From Erythrobacter ramosus (GTDB lineage Bacteria; Pseudomonadota; Alphaproteobacteria; Sphingomonadales; Sphingomonadaceae): a stretch of 64,000 nt of DNA. The notes under the pieces are model-generated. The model did not search any database and was not told the origin of the DNA. It worked only from the letters and a program-made list of their open reading frames with translations. The stretch covers positions 1 through 64,000 of the forward strand of contig NZ_WTYB01000004.1 in assembly GCF_009828055.1 (NCBI RefSeq). The letters are read 5' to 3'. Shown in pieces: positions 1 to 7,588 of the stretch; position 1 is the stretch's first letter; every line of letters begins with the position of its first letter. Both the position numbers and the translations under genes were made by a program.

Positions 1-551
1 ACCTCACGCATCACCTCGCGGCCGAAGTCGTCCTCCGCCCCGATTACGATCCGGTCAGGCCGCTTGAAATCGCCGATCGCTGCGCCTTCGCGCAGGAATT
101 CGGGGTTGGAGACGACCGAGACCTTGTGAGCGGTGCCCGTCACGCGGATGATCCGCTCGACCTCGTCACCGGTGCCCACCGGCACGGTCGACTTGGTGAC
201 GATCACCGCATCATTGGCCAGCTTTTCGCCAACTTCGCGCGCGACTTCGTAAACGAAGGTGAGATCGGCATGGCCATCGCCCCGGCGGCTGGGCGTGCCG
301 ACCGCGATGAAGATCGCCGCCGCGCCCGCGATCCCTTCACCCAGATCGGTGGTGAAGCTCAGGCGTCCGGCCTTCACATTGCTATCGACCAGCGCATCAA
401 GGCCCGGTTCGTAGATCGGCATGATCCCGGCGTGGAGCCGGTCGATCTTGCTCTGATCCTTGTCGATGCAGACCACGTCGTGCCCGAAATCGGCAAAGCA
501 CGCCCCTGATACGAGCCCGACATAGCCTGACCCTACCATCGCAATTTTCAT
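1..551 (-). CDS. ugd: UDP-glucose 6-dehydrogenase, N-terminal part (runs off left edge)
   Basis: Oxidises UDP-glucose to UDP-glucuronate with two NAD+, feeding exopolysaccharide and lipid sugar synthesis in the cytoplasm. The visible 183 residues begin MKIAMVGSGYVGL, a Rossmann GxGxxG loop at residues 7-12. They continue with the family motifs VGTPS, the STVPVGTG segment and NPEFLREG. The catalytic cysteine and the C-terminal UDP-binding domain lie outside the window. The start is the ATG at 551. A PPP-type phosphatase ends about 55 bp downstream of nothing shared here but sits just upstream on the same strand, so the two may be co-transcribed. The closest alternatives, GDP-mannose or UDP-ManNAc dehydrogenases, are less likely because the N-terminal motif set is typical of Ugd/TuaD. 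Confidence 0.93.
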   Translation of the reverse strand, partial: MKIAMVGSGYVGLVSGACFADFGHDVVCIDKDQSKIDRLHAGIMPIYEPGLDALVDSNVKAGRLSFTTDLGEGIAGAAAIFIAVGTPSRRGDGHADLTFVYEVAREVGEKLANDAVIVTKSTVPVGTGDEVERIIRVTGTAHKVSVVSNPEFLREGAAIGDFKRPDRIVIGAEDDFGREVMRE

Positions 552-605
552 GAGCACCAGCCTCTAAGCGAAATCCGAAAACCGCCCGCGCTTCGATCCG
601 CGAGG

Positions 606-1412
606 TTAGCGAGGCCGGTCGCCATGGAAGACCTCTGCGGCGCCCCCATCGGTTGTACGGGCCTGCAAAATCCGCCGTTGATCGCCCTCAAGCACGAGCG
701 CTGTAAGCACACCCGAGCGAAAAGCGCCAGTGTCAATGCCGATGCGATTGCCGCAATCCATCACGTGGTCGAAAATGGTGTGGCCATGCACCACCACCTT
801 CTCAAGCGGGCCTTCGTGGCTGAGAAAACGCTCACGGATCCAGAGGAGATCGCTGCGCTTCTGTTCGCTCAGCGGCCGCTCTGGATCGATACCCGCGTGA
901 ACGAAGACATAGTCGCCCGCGCGAACCATTGTTTCGAATCCGGCGATGTAGTCGCGGGTTGCCTGCGGTACGAGCTTGGGAAGGCGTTCGAAAATCTCCT
1001 CCAGCTCCAGCGTCGAGAGCTGCTTGCTCGATAGGCCGTAGCTCAGAATCGTTTCGCGCCCGCCATGCTTGAGGAAGTGGCGCAGGGCTTCGGGCTTTTC
1101 GAAAGCGGTAAGGAACATCTCTTCGTGGTTGCCCGCCAGCACCCGGACATTGCGAACCTGCTGCCAAGCGTGGGTGCGGGCCACTACGCCTGCGCTGTCC
1201 GGCCCGCGGTCGATCAGATCGCCGAGCACGATGATGCGGTGGTCCAGCCTGGGGGCGGCGACAATCTCGGCCTCGATGGCGGCAATCAGAGCGTCGTAGA
1301 GATCAAGCCGCCCATGAATGTCGCCAATCGCATAATAACGCGCGCCATGCGGCACCGCCGGCAGCTTGGGCGGAGAGGGGGGCCTGAAAAAATCGCGCAA
1401 TCGCTGAAGCAT
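606..1412 (-). CDS. Metallophosphoesterase, PPP-type serine/threonine phosphatase family
   Basis: A 268-residue calcineurin-like phosphoesterase, probably a cytoplasmic protein phosphatase or a hydrolase of small phosphorylated molecules. The metal-binding blocks of the PPP family are visible in order: GDIHGR near residue 31, GDLIDRGPD near 65, GNHEE near 95, a VFVHAGIDPE block near 170 and VVHGHT near 208. Its size and motif spacing fit bacterial PrpA/PrpB-like or ApaH-like enzymes, and the substrate cannot be decided from sequence. It is on the same strand as ugd with a 54-bp gap. The upstream 186 bp (1413-1598) hold no gene; they contain a 12-bp perfect palindrome GCCCTATAGGGC at 1440-1451, close to the expected promoter. 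Confidence 0.85.
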   Translation of the reverse strand: MLQRLRDFFRPPSPPKLPAVPHGARYYAIGDIHGRLDLYDALIAAIEAEIVAAPRLDHRIIVLGDLIDRGPDSAGVVARTHAWQQVRNVRVLAGNHEEMFLTAFEKPEALRHFLKHGGRETILSYGLSSKQLSTLELEEIFERLPKLVPQATRDYIAGFETMVRAGDYVFVHAGIDPERPLSEQKRSDLLWIRERFLSHEGPLEKVVVHGHTIFDHVMDCGNRIGIDTGAFRSGVLTALVLEGDQRRILQARTTDGGAAEVFHGDRPR

Positions 1413-1598
1413 GACTGATGCATTGTTCCGGTTTTGCCAGCCCTATAGGGCAATGCGGCGGGCGGCACCAAGGCCGCCGCCGTAGCAGGTGCGTGCGCAT
1501 AAGCCCCGCAACGTGACCGCGCAACACACCCACCGACCTGCGCGACGGACGGTGCGAATTCGTCGCCCAGCGGCGCGCGCAGGCCGTTGGTGGCTTGG

Positions 1599-2351
1599 CT
1601 AGTCGAGCGTGAAGCTGACGGTCGTGACGACCCGCACCTTCTTGTACGGGCTGTCGGCTGAACCCCAGCCGCCGGCCTCGCCGTCACGCGCCTCGATCTC
1701 GAAATAGCCTTGCGTGGCGTCCTTGATCTTGCCGACGCCTGAGTTGGAATCCTCGGCGAATTGCTGGGCAGAAGCGCGCGCGTCCTTGGTCGCTTCGGCC
1801 ACCATTTCGGGCTTGATATCGTTCAGCTTGGTGAAGGTGTAGGCCATGCCCGAGCCTTCCTCGAGAAACACGCCGCGCCCGACAAGGTCAAACTGCCGCG
1901 CCACGGCCTTCTGCGCGCGGGTGATGTCTTCGGTGCGCAGGGCAAGCCGCTGGCGCACGGTGAAGGTCGTAATGCCCTCATTGGTGAAGCTGGTCACGTT
2001 CGCGCCGGTCGGTTGCAGCGCATCGGCGGGAAAGCCCAGCTCCTTGAAGAACGCCTCGATCGATTGCGTGTCGGCGCGCACCTTGGCCTGCGCTTCGGCC
2101 AAGCTGGTGGAGGAGGCCGAGTAGGAGATCGTCCAGGTCGCAAGGTCGGCGGTGACATTGCGTTCCGCCAGCCCGCGCACGGTCACGGCGCGCTCGGCAT
2201 CCTTGGCGCGCAACAGTCCATCACCGAGCAGGTATCCGCCTGCGATCATGCCGACCGCAAGGATCGCCGCCGTGCCGAACCAGCGCGCGGTCGCAGGCTC
2301 ACGCATGACACCGCTGGCCGCGTTTGCCGGTTGCACTTCGTGATCGTCCAT
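1599..2351 (-). CDS. SIMPL domain-containing protein (DUF541)
   Basis: A 250-residue protein with one N-terminal membrane segment (about residues 22-42, TAAILAVGMIAGGYLLG) followed by a SIMPL/DUF541 domain. The domain opens with the typical VTVRGLAERNVTADLATWTISY and includes paired segments on an NVTS...TFTVRQRLALRT pattern. It is probably an inner-membrane-anchored periplasmic protein; related proteins have been linked to oxidative stress and cell-envelope functions, but no reaction is known. I chose the ATG at 2351 because GGGGA lies seven bases upstream. An in-frame ATG at 2426 would add 25 residues without resemblance to the family. Confidence 0.8.
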   Translation of the reverse strand: MDDHEVQPANAASGVMREPATARWFGTAAILAVGMIAGGYLLGDGLLRAKDAERAVTVRGLAERNVTADLATWTISYSASSTSLAEAQAKVRADTQSIEAFFKELGFPADALQPTGANVTSFTNEGITTFTVRQRLALRTEDITRAQKAVARQFDLVGRGVFLEEGSGMAYTFTKLNDIKPEMVAEATKDARASAQQFAEDSNSGVGKIKDATQGYFEIEARDGEAGGWGSADSPYKKVRVVTTVSFTLD

Positions 2352-2542
2352 ACCATGTTCCCCAAGATGAGTTGATGCGACGAATTGTGCATCAGTGTCG
2401 ATGAATGGAGTTTGAATGGTTCGCACGCCATCTGGCGCGCGAAATCCTCGCTTACACGGCCTGACGGCCGCATCGCTGCGGACGGCCGGTCGGCCTTGCG
2501 GTCGCCAGCGCGACCGAGGGTTGGCATTTTGAAGGGTAATTT

Positions 2543-2980
2543 ATGGTCAAATATCTTCACAGCATGATCCGCGTCACTGATCCGGATTCGACGGTCGATT
2601 TCTTCAAGCTGATCGGGCTGGAGGAAGTGCGCCGTTTCGATGTTGAGGCCGGGCGCTTCACCTTGATCTTCCTCGCCGCGTCGGGACAGGCTGGCGTTGC
2701 CGAGGTCGAACTGACCTATAACTGGCCCCCCGAAGACGGCAGCGGCGGCGAAGACTACAGTGGCGGCCGCAACTTCGGCCACCTCGCCTACCGCGTCGAC
2801 AATATCTACGAGACTTGCCAGCGCCTCGCCGAAGCAGGCCACATCATCCATCGTCCCCCGCGCGATGGGCACATGGCCTTCGTCAAATCGCCCGATGGCA
2901 TCTCGGTCGAATTGCTTCAGGACGGCCATCTCGCGCCGGCCGAACCCTGGGTCAGCATGGCGAATACCGGCAGCTGGTAA
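2543..2980 (+). CDS. gloA: Lactoylglutathione lyase (glyoxalase I)
   Basis: Isomerises the methylglyoxal-glutathione hemithioacetal to S-lactoylglutathione, the first step of methylglyoxal detoxification in the cytoplasm. The 145-residue length is normal for the single VOC-fold glyoxalase I. Expected metal ligands are visible: H6 in LHSMIRV, E56 in VELTYNW, H80 in FGHLAY and E123 in GISVELL. The diagnostic VELTYNW stretch makes a generic VOC protein unlikely. The start ATG is preceded by GAAGGG at a suitable distance. It stands alone, divergent from the SIMPL gene, with 191 bp between them that show no further gene. Confidence 0.93.
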   Translation: MVKYLHSMIRVTDPDSTVDFFKLIGLEEVRRFDVEAGRFTLIFLAASGQAGVAEVELTYNWPPEDGSGGEDYSGGRNFGHLAYRVDNIYETCQRLAEAGHIIHRPPRDGHMAFVKSPDGISVELLQDGHLAPAEPWVSMANTGSW

Positions 2981-3102
2981 GCACCCGACCTTGGCGAGGG
3001 TCGGGAGATAAACCCCCAATAAACAAAAGAAATTTTTCGGCCCCGCTTGCACGGCGCGGTTGAGCAAGGTAGTTTACTCCTCTGATTGGGGAGGGGGTCG
3101 CC

Positions 3103-4536
3103 TTGTCCATAACTGAGCCTGGTCTGTGGCAGTGGTTGGCACTGCTACAGCGAGAATTATTGCTGTTCGCCGGGGTGTTTTTCCTGATCGGTGCGCTGGA
3201 CGATCTTGCGGTTGATGCCGTGTGGCTATGGCTCCGCCTGACGGGTCGGGGCGTGACCCAGAAACGCAGCAGGCTTGCGCTCCAGCATCGCCCTCTGTCC
3301 CGGCCGGTCGCCGTGCTGATCCCCGCGTGGCAGGAAGCCGCTGTTATCGGCCAGACTGTCCGCCACCTGCTTGATACCTGGCCGCAGCCGAGCTTGCGCC
3401 TCTATGTCGGGTGCTACCGCAATGATCCGGCAACGCTGGCGGCCGCAATGGCCACGGCGCACGGAGACCCGCGGCTGCGACTGGTCATCGTCGAGCGTGA
3501 CGGGCCGACCACCAAGGCCGATTGCCTCAACCGCCTTTATGCCGCGCTCCTGATTGATGAAGATCGCGCCGGGCAGCGCTTTGCCGGAGTCGTGTTCCAC
3601 GATGCCGAAGACATGGTCGATCCGGGCGCGCTGGGCCTGCTGGACGAAGCGATCGCAGAGGGCGCGGACTTCGTGCAATTGCCGGTCGAGCCGCTGGTGC
3701 CGCATCACCGCGGCTGGCTCGCGCGGCATATCGGCAGCCACTACTGCGAGGAATTCGCCGAAGCCCATGGCAAGGCGCTGGTGGTGCGCGATGCCTTGGG
3801 CGCGGGCATTCCGGGCGCAGGCGTGGGCTGCGCCGTCTCGCGCCGCGCACTCGACAGCTTGGTTGAGCGTCACACTGCTGGGGGCGGTGGGGGTCTGCCC
3901 TTTGCCAGCGACTCGCTGACCGAGGATTACGAGCTTGGCCTTGCCATTGCTGCGGCGGGCGGCCGCTGCCGCTTCATCCGGGCGCGGGGCGCGGACGGGC
4001 GGCTGATCGCGACCCGCGCGTTTTTCCCGCACCGCTTCGATACCGTCGTGCGGCAGAAGAGCCGCTGGGTGCTCGGCATTGCGCTGCAAGGCTGGGACCG
4101 GGTCGGCTGGGCGGGCGGGGCGAGCGAATTCTGGATGCGCGCGCGAGACCGGCGCGGGCCGCTGACGGCGCTGGTGATGCTGGTGGGCTATGCGCTGGTG
4201 CTGCTGACCGGAGCGATGGGGGTGATCGTCGTGACCGGCGTCGCCGAGCCAGCACCGCTGACCCCGCTGCTCAAGGCGGTGTTGATCGCCAATGCCGCAG
4301 CGTTCCTGTGGCGAATCGCGATGCGGTTCGCTTTCACCGCCCGCGAATATGGCATGGGCGAGGGGCTGCGGGCGGTGCTGCGCCTGCCGCTGGCCAACGT
4401 CATCGCCATCATCGCCGGACGGCGCGCGGTGTTTGCCTATGCCCGCACGCTTCGCGGGCGCGCGGCGGTGTGGGACAAGACCGAGCATGATGCCCACCCG
4501 GCCTCACTGGTTGCCGCTCCGGCGGTGCCATCATGA
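3103..4536 (+). CDS. NfrB-like membrane glycosyltransferase (GT2 family)
   Basis: A 477-residue family 2 glycosyltransferase resembling NfrB, the inner-membrane partner in the Nfr exopolysaccharide/phage N4 adsorption system. A membrane segment near residues 18-45 precedes the GT2 domain, which shows PVAVLIPAWQEAAVIG, a VFHDAEDMVDPGAL acid motif near 165 and the QKSRWVLGIALQGW acceptor-site motif near 325. Two or three more membrane spans follow near 350-430. Unlike E. coli NfrB (over 700 residues) it has no C-terminal MshEN-like domain. The start is TTG at 3103 behind a strong GGGGAGGGGG ribosome site. Its stop overlaps the next start by four bases, so the pair is translationally coupled. 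The sugar substrate is unknown. Confidence 0.8.
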   Translation: MSITEPGLWQWLALLQRELLLFAGVFFLIGALDDLAVDAVWLWLRLTGRGVTQKRSRLALQHRPLSRPVAVLIPAWQEAAVIGQTVRHLLDTWPQPSLRLYVGCYRNDPATLAAAMATAHGDPRLRLVIVERDGPTTKADCLNRLYAALLIDEDRAGQRFAGVVFHDAEDMVDPGALGLLDEAIAEGADFVQLPVEPLVPHHRGWLARHIGSHYCEEFAEAHGKALVVRDALGAGIPGAGVGCAVSRRALDSLVERHTAGGGGGLPFASDSLTEDYELGLAIAAAGGRCRFIRARGADGRLIATRAFFPHRFDTVVRQKSRWVLGIALQGWDRVGWAGGASEFWMRARDRRGPLTALVMLVGYALVLLTGAMGVIVVTGVAEPAPLTPLLKAVLIANAAAFLWRIAMRFAFTAREYGMGEGLRAVLRLPLANVIAIIAGRRAVFAYARTLRGRAAVWDKTEHDAHPASLVAAPAVPS

Positions 4537-5684
4537 CGGCGCAGAGCAACACGGCGCGCGCCGAAGTGCGCTTTAGGGGCGGACCGCTGGTCATGTTGGT
4601 GGTGCTGGTAAGCGGGTGGAGCGCGGCGAGGGCGGTGTGGTGGGAGAATCCGTTCCTGCCCCTCGTCCCCGGCCTCGATTTGCCGCTGCTCACAGCAAAG
4701 CCGCCGACCGCGAAGTTCGTCGCAGCGCAAACCTCGCCGCTCCCGCCGCTTGCGCCAGAGCGGCCCGGAGCAGGCGCGCTGCCGATCACCTCAGACGCAT
4801 TGGGCTGGCGCGCTGGCGCATCCGGGAGCGGCGGAGCGGAAGCCGAGATTGCGGTGGCACTTCAATTGCCGTGGCATGCCGCACCGCGCGATCTGACAGG
4901 GGACAGCGCCGTGATTGCCGGAATTGAAGCCGGGCTCCAGACCGGCGATAGCGAATGGCCCGCTGCCGCTCCGTCCCTGCCGATAATTCCCGCCGCGCTC
5001 GCCCCTGCCCCGGCCGGGCGCTGGTCGGTCGATGCCTGGGCCTTCTGGCGGCAGGGCTCGAACGCCGCGCCTATTTCGCAAGGGCGGGTGCCGATCTATG
5101 GCGCGAGCCAAGCGGGCGCAGTGCTGCAATATCGCCTCGCCCCCGCGTCGCCGCGTGACCCCCGGCTCTATGCCCGCGCCTATCGCGCGCTGGTGCGCAG
5201 GGGTGAAAGCGAGCTCGCGTTGGGCGCTTCGGCCCGCCCGTTTGTGCGCGTCCCGCTGCGGCTGGCGGGCGAGGTGCGCTATACCGACGGGGCGTTCAGC
5301 GACACGTTGCGCCCGGCCGCCTATCTCGTCAGCGAAATTGCGCCGGTGCCGCTCCCCTATGGCGCGCGGCTGGAGGCCTATGGGCAGGCGGGCTGGGTCG
5401 GCGGCCCAGAGCCCACCGGCTTTGCCGACGGGCAAGCGAGCGTGACCGGCGAACTGCGCAAGGTGGCCGGGCTGACCGACAATGCCGTGCGCCTCAGCCT
5501 TGGCGTGGCGACATGGGGCGGCGCGCAGAAGGACGCGCAGCGGATCGACATCGGCCCGACCGTGCGGCTGGACGTGATGCTGGGCGAGGTGCCTGCGCGG
5601 TTTTCGGTCGACTGGCGTGAGCGGGTGGCGGGCGATGCCGGGCCAGATTCCGGGCTGGCCGCGACCTTATCGACCCGGTTCTGA
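4533..5684 (+). CDS. Exported barrel-like protein, possible NfrA C-terminal homologue
   Basis: A 383-residue exported protein with an N-terminal hydrophobic segment (residues 18-33). A Pro/Ala-rich linker (to about 170) follows, then a C-terminal half with alternating strands: WSVDAWAFWRQG, AGAVLQYRLAP, LYARAYRALV, VPLRLAGEVRY, ARLEAYGQAGWVGG, a final strand ending STRF. Such alternation ending in phenylalanine suggests an outer-membrane beta-barrel and resembles the C-terminal domain of NfrA. The start overlaps the NfrB-like glycosyltransferase stop (ATGA), which supports a shared function in polysaccharide export or surface display. It lacks the TPR region of full NfrA. The homology is inferred from pattern and context only. 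Confidence 0.6.
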   Translation: MTAQSNTARAEVRFRGGPLVMLVVLVSGWSAARAVWWENPFLPLVPGLDLPLLTAKPPTAKFVAAQTSPLPPLAPERPGAGALPITSDALGWRAGASGSGGAEAEIAVALQLPWHAAPRDLTGDSAVIAGIEAGLQTGDSEWPAAAPSLPIIPAALAPAPAGRWSVDAWAFWRQGSNAAPISQGRVPIYGASQAGAVLQYRLAPASPRDPRLYARAYRALVRRGESELALGASARPFVRVPLRLAGEVRYTDGAFSDTLRPAAYLVSEIAPVPLPYGARLEAYGQAGWVGGPEPTGFADGQASVTGELRKVAGLTDNAVRLSLGVATWGGAQKDAQRIDIGPTVRLDVMLGEVPARFSVDWRERVAGDAGPDSGLAATLSTRF

Positions 5685-5793
5685 CCTCTGCTGGCCGATC
5701 AAGCAGCCGAAACATGCAAAACAGCCGTCTCACCAACAGGAACGCGCTCCCTCTGACTTTCATCGCCTTCGCCGGTGGTCTACCCTCTCGCGC

Positions 5794-6711
5794 ATGGACG
5801 TTTACCTGCCCATTGCGAATCTCTCGGTCAACGGCCTCTATATCGTGCTGCTCGGCGGGCTGACCGGGATCCTGTCGGGCCTGTTCGGGGTCGGCGGCGG
5901 CTTTCTGACGACGCCTTTGCTGATCTTTTATGGCATACCGCCGACGGTGGCGGCGGCTTCGGCGGCGACCCAGGTGACCGGCGCGAGCGTGTCGGGCGTG
6001 CTCGCCCATTCGCGCCGCAAGGGCGTCGACTACCGTATGGGCGGGGTGATGGTCGGCGGCGGGATTGTCGGCGCGCTGATCGGGGCGGGTCTGTTCCGGG
6101 TGCTGCAATCGCTCGGGCAGATCGATGTCGTGATCTCGATCCTCTATGTGTTGATGCTCGGCTCGATCGGGATGCTGATGATGCGTGAGGCGGTGAGTTC
6201 GCTGCGTCCCGGACTGCTCGGCAAGGCGGGCGTGCAAGTGAAGAAGCGCCGCCACCACCCGCTGGTCGCCAGCCTGCCCTATCGCTGGCGGTTCTATGCC
6301 TCGGGGCTGTACATCTCGCCGCTGGCCCCGGCGATCCTTGGGATGCTGGTCGGCATCCTCACCATGCTGATGGGCGTGGGCGGCGGGTTCCTGCTGGTGC
6401 CGGCGATGCTCTATATTCTCGGCATGAGCGGCAATGTCGTGGTCGGCACCTCGCTCTTCCAGATTCTGTTCGTGACGATGGTGACGACCATGACCCACGC
6501 GCTGACGACCAAGGCGGTCGATCTGGTGCTGGCGGCGCTGCTGCTGCTGGGATCGGTGCTGGGCGCGCAGTTCGGCACGCAGATCGCACTCAAGGCCAAG
6601 CCCGAATACCTGCGCCTCGCGCTCGCGGCGCTGGTGCTGCTGATTGCACTCAGGATGCTCTACGGGCTCGGTGTGCAGCCTGACGAAATCTACACTGTGG
6701 TTCCGCTGTGA
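5794..6711 (+). CDS. TSUP-family exporter (TauE/SafE/YfcA-like)
   Basis: A polytopic inner-membrane protein of 305 residues with two homologous halves, each carrying a glycine-rich signature: GLTGILSGLFGVGGGFLTTPLL near residue 20 and GILTMLMGVGGGFLLVPAML near 190. This is the hallmark of the TSUP/DUF81 family, whose members export sulfite, sulfoacetate or related organosulfur anions. The ATG at 5794 fits the family N-terminus; an upstream in-frame ATG at 5617 would overlap the preceding gene. It is followed after ten bases by a TIGR02186-like protein, a pairing known in alphaproteobacteria. The substrate is unproven. Confidence 0.87.
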   Translation: MDVYLPIANLSVNGLYIVLLGGLTGILSGLFGVGGGFLTTPLLIFYGIPPTVAAASAATQVTGASVSGVLAHSRRKGVDYRMGGVMVGGGIVGALIGAGLFRVLQSLGQIDVVISILYVLMLGSIGMLMMREAVSSLRPGLLGKAGVQVKKRRHHPLVASLPYRWRFYASGLYISPLAPAILGMLVGILTMLMGVGGGFLLVPAMLYILGMSGNVVVGTSLFQILFVTMVTTMTHALTTKAVDLVLAALLLLGSVLGAQFGTQIALKAKPEYLRLALAALVLLIALRMLYGLGVQPDEIYTVVPL

Positions 6712-6721
6712 GGGCTTCGCC

Positions 6722-7486
6722 GTGAGTATGGCAGGGCGGTTGATCCTGCTGGCGGTCGCCTGGGCGACGCTGTCAGCACAGCAAGAACCCATTCTGGTGC
6801 CTGCCGTCAGCCAGTCGCGGATCGAAGTGCGGCAAGGCTTCACAGGTGCGCGGCTGCTACTCTACGGCGCGGTGATCGATCCGTCGGCCACAGGGCGGGC
6901 AGGCGATTACGACATTGTCGTCGTCCTCAAAGGCCCGACCGAGCCTGTCCGCATCCGCGAGAAGGAACGCATCGTTGGTATCTGGGCCAACGCCGGGTCG
7001 AGCGACTTCCGTTCTGCCCCCGCCTTCTTCGCAGTCGCCTCCTCCCGCCCGGTAGGCGAGATTGTCGATGAACGCACAGCGGCGATTTACGAGCTTGGCA
7101 CGGATTTCATCCAGCTATCGCCGTCCGGCCAGATCGACCCGGAAGAACAGGCCCGCTTTGCGCAAGGTCTGGTCGAATTGCGGCGGCGGCAGGGGCTGTA
7201 TCAGGAGAACCCGCGCGGGGTCAGCATAGCGGAAAAGGTGCTCTATCAGGCGCGCATCGACCTGCCTTCCAACGTCACCACCGGACGCTATACCGCCGAA
7301 ACTTTCGCCATCGCCCGCGGCCGGGTGCTGGCGAGCGCGACGGCGCGGATCGAAGTGGTCAAGGCCGGGCTGGAAGGTCAGGTCGTGTCAGCGGCCCAAC
7401 GCTGGTCGTTCCTCTATGGCCTTGGCGCGATTGCGCTTTCGCTGGGGATGGGCTGGCTGGCTGGACGGTTGTTCGCCCGCGCCTGA
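6722..7486 (+). CDS. TIGR02186-like exported protein with C-terminal membrane anchor
   Basis: A 254-residue protein with an N-terminal signal-like segment (GRLILLAVAWATLSAQ), a periplasmic beta-rich region containing VSQSRIEVRQGFTGARLLLYGAV and YDIVVVLKGP, and a C-terminal transmembrane helix (FLYGLGAIALSLGMGWLAGRL). Layout and neighbour fit the TIGR02186 family found beside TSUP exporters, probably as an accessory subunit; no reaction is known. The start is a choice between GTG at 6722, with AGGG seven bases upstream, and ATG at 6728. I prefer GTG for its spacing. The 102 bp that follow carry TTGACG and an AT-richer stretch that could be the promoter of the next gene. Confidence 0.75.
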   Translation: MSMAGRLILLAVAWATLSAQQEPILVPAVSQSRIEVRQGFTGARLLLYGAVIDPSATGRAGDYDIVVVLKGPTEPVRIREKERIVGIWANAGSSDFRSAPAFFAVASSRPVGEIVDERTAAIYELGTDFIQLSPSGQIDPEEQARFAQGLVELRRRQGLYQENPRGVSIAEKVLYQARIDLPSNVTTGRYTAETFAIARGRVLASATARIEVVKAGLEGQVVSAAQRWSFLYGLGAIALSLGMGWLAGRLFARA

Positions 7487-7588
7487 TGCGGCCTGCGCTG
7501 CGCCGGGCCATCGCAATGTTGACGCGATTTTAACCTCGTCCCCTTTATTTCCTGCCTGTTCCAACGGGAGCGACAAGGGAAGGCGCGG

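Noticed and set aside
1413..1598. Small minus-strand frames upstream of the phosphatase
   Set aside because: Arg/Pro-rich with no motif and overlapping certain genes; kept only as an intergenic stretch with a short palindrome.
5494..6843. 449-codon minus-strand frame
   Set aside because: Antisense to the TSUP gene; His/Gln/Arg-rich with no recognisable domain.
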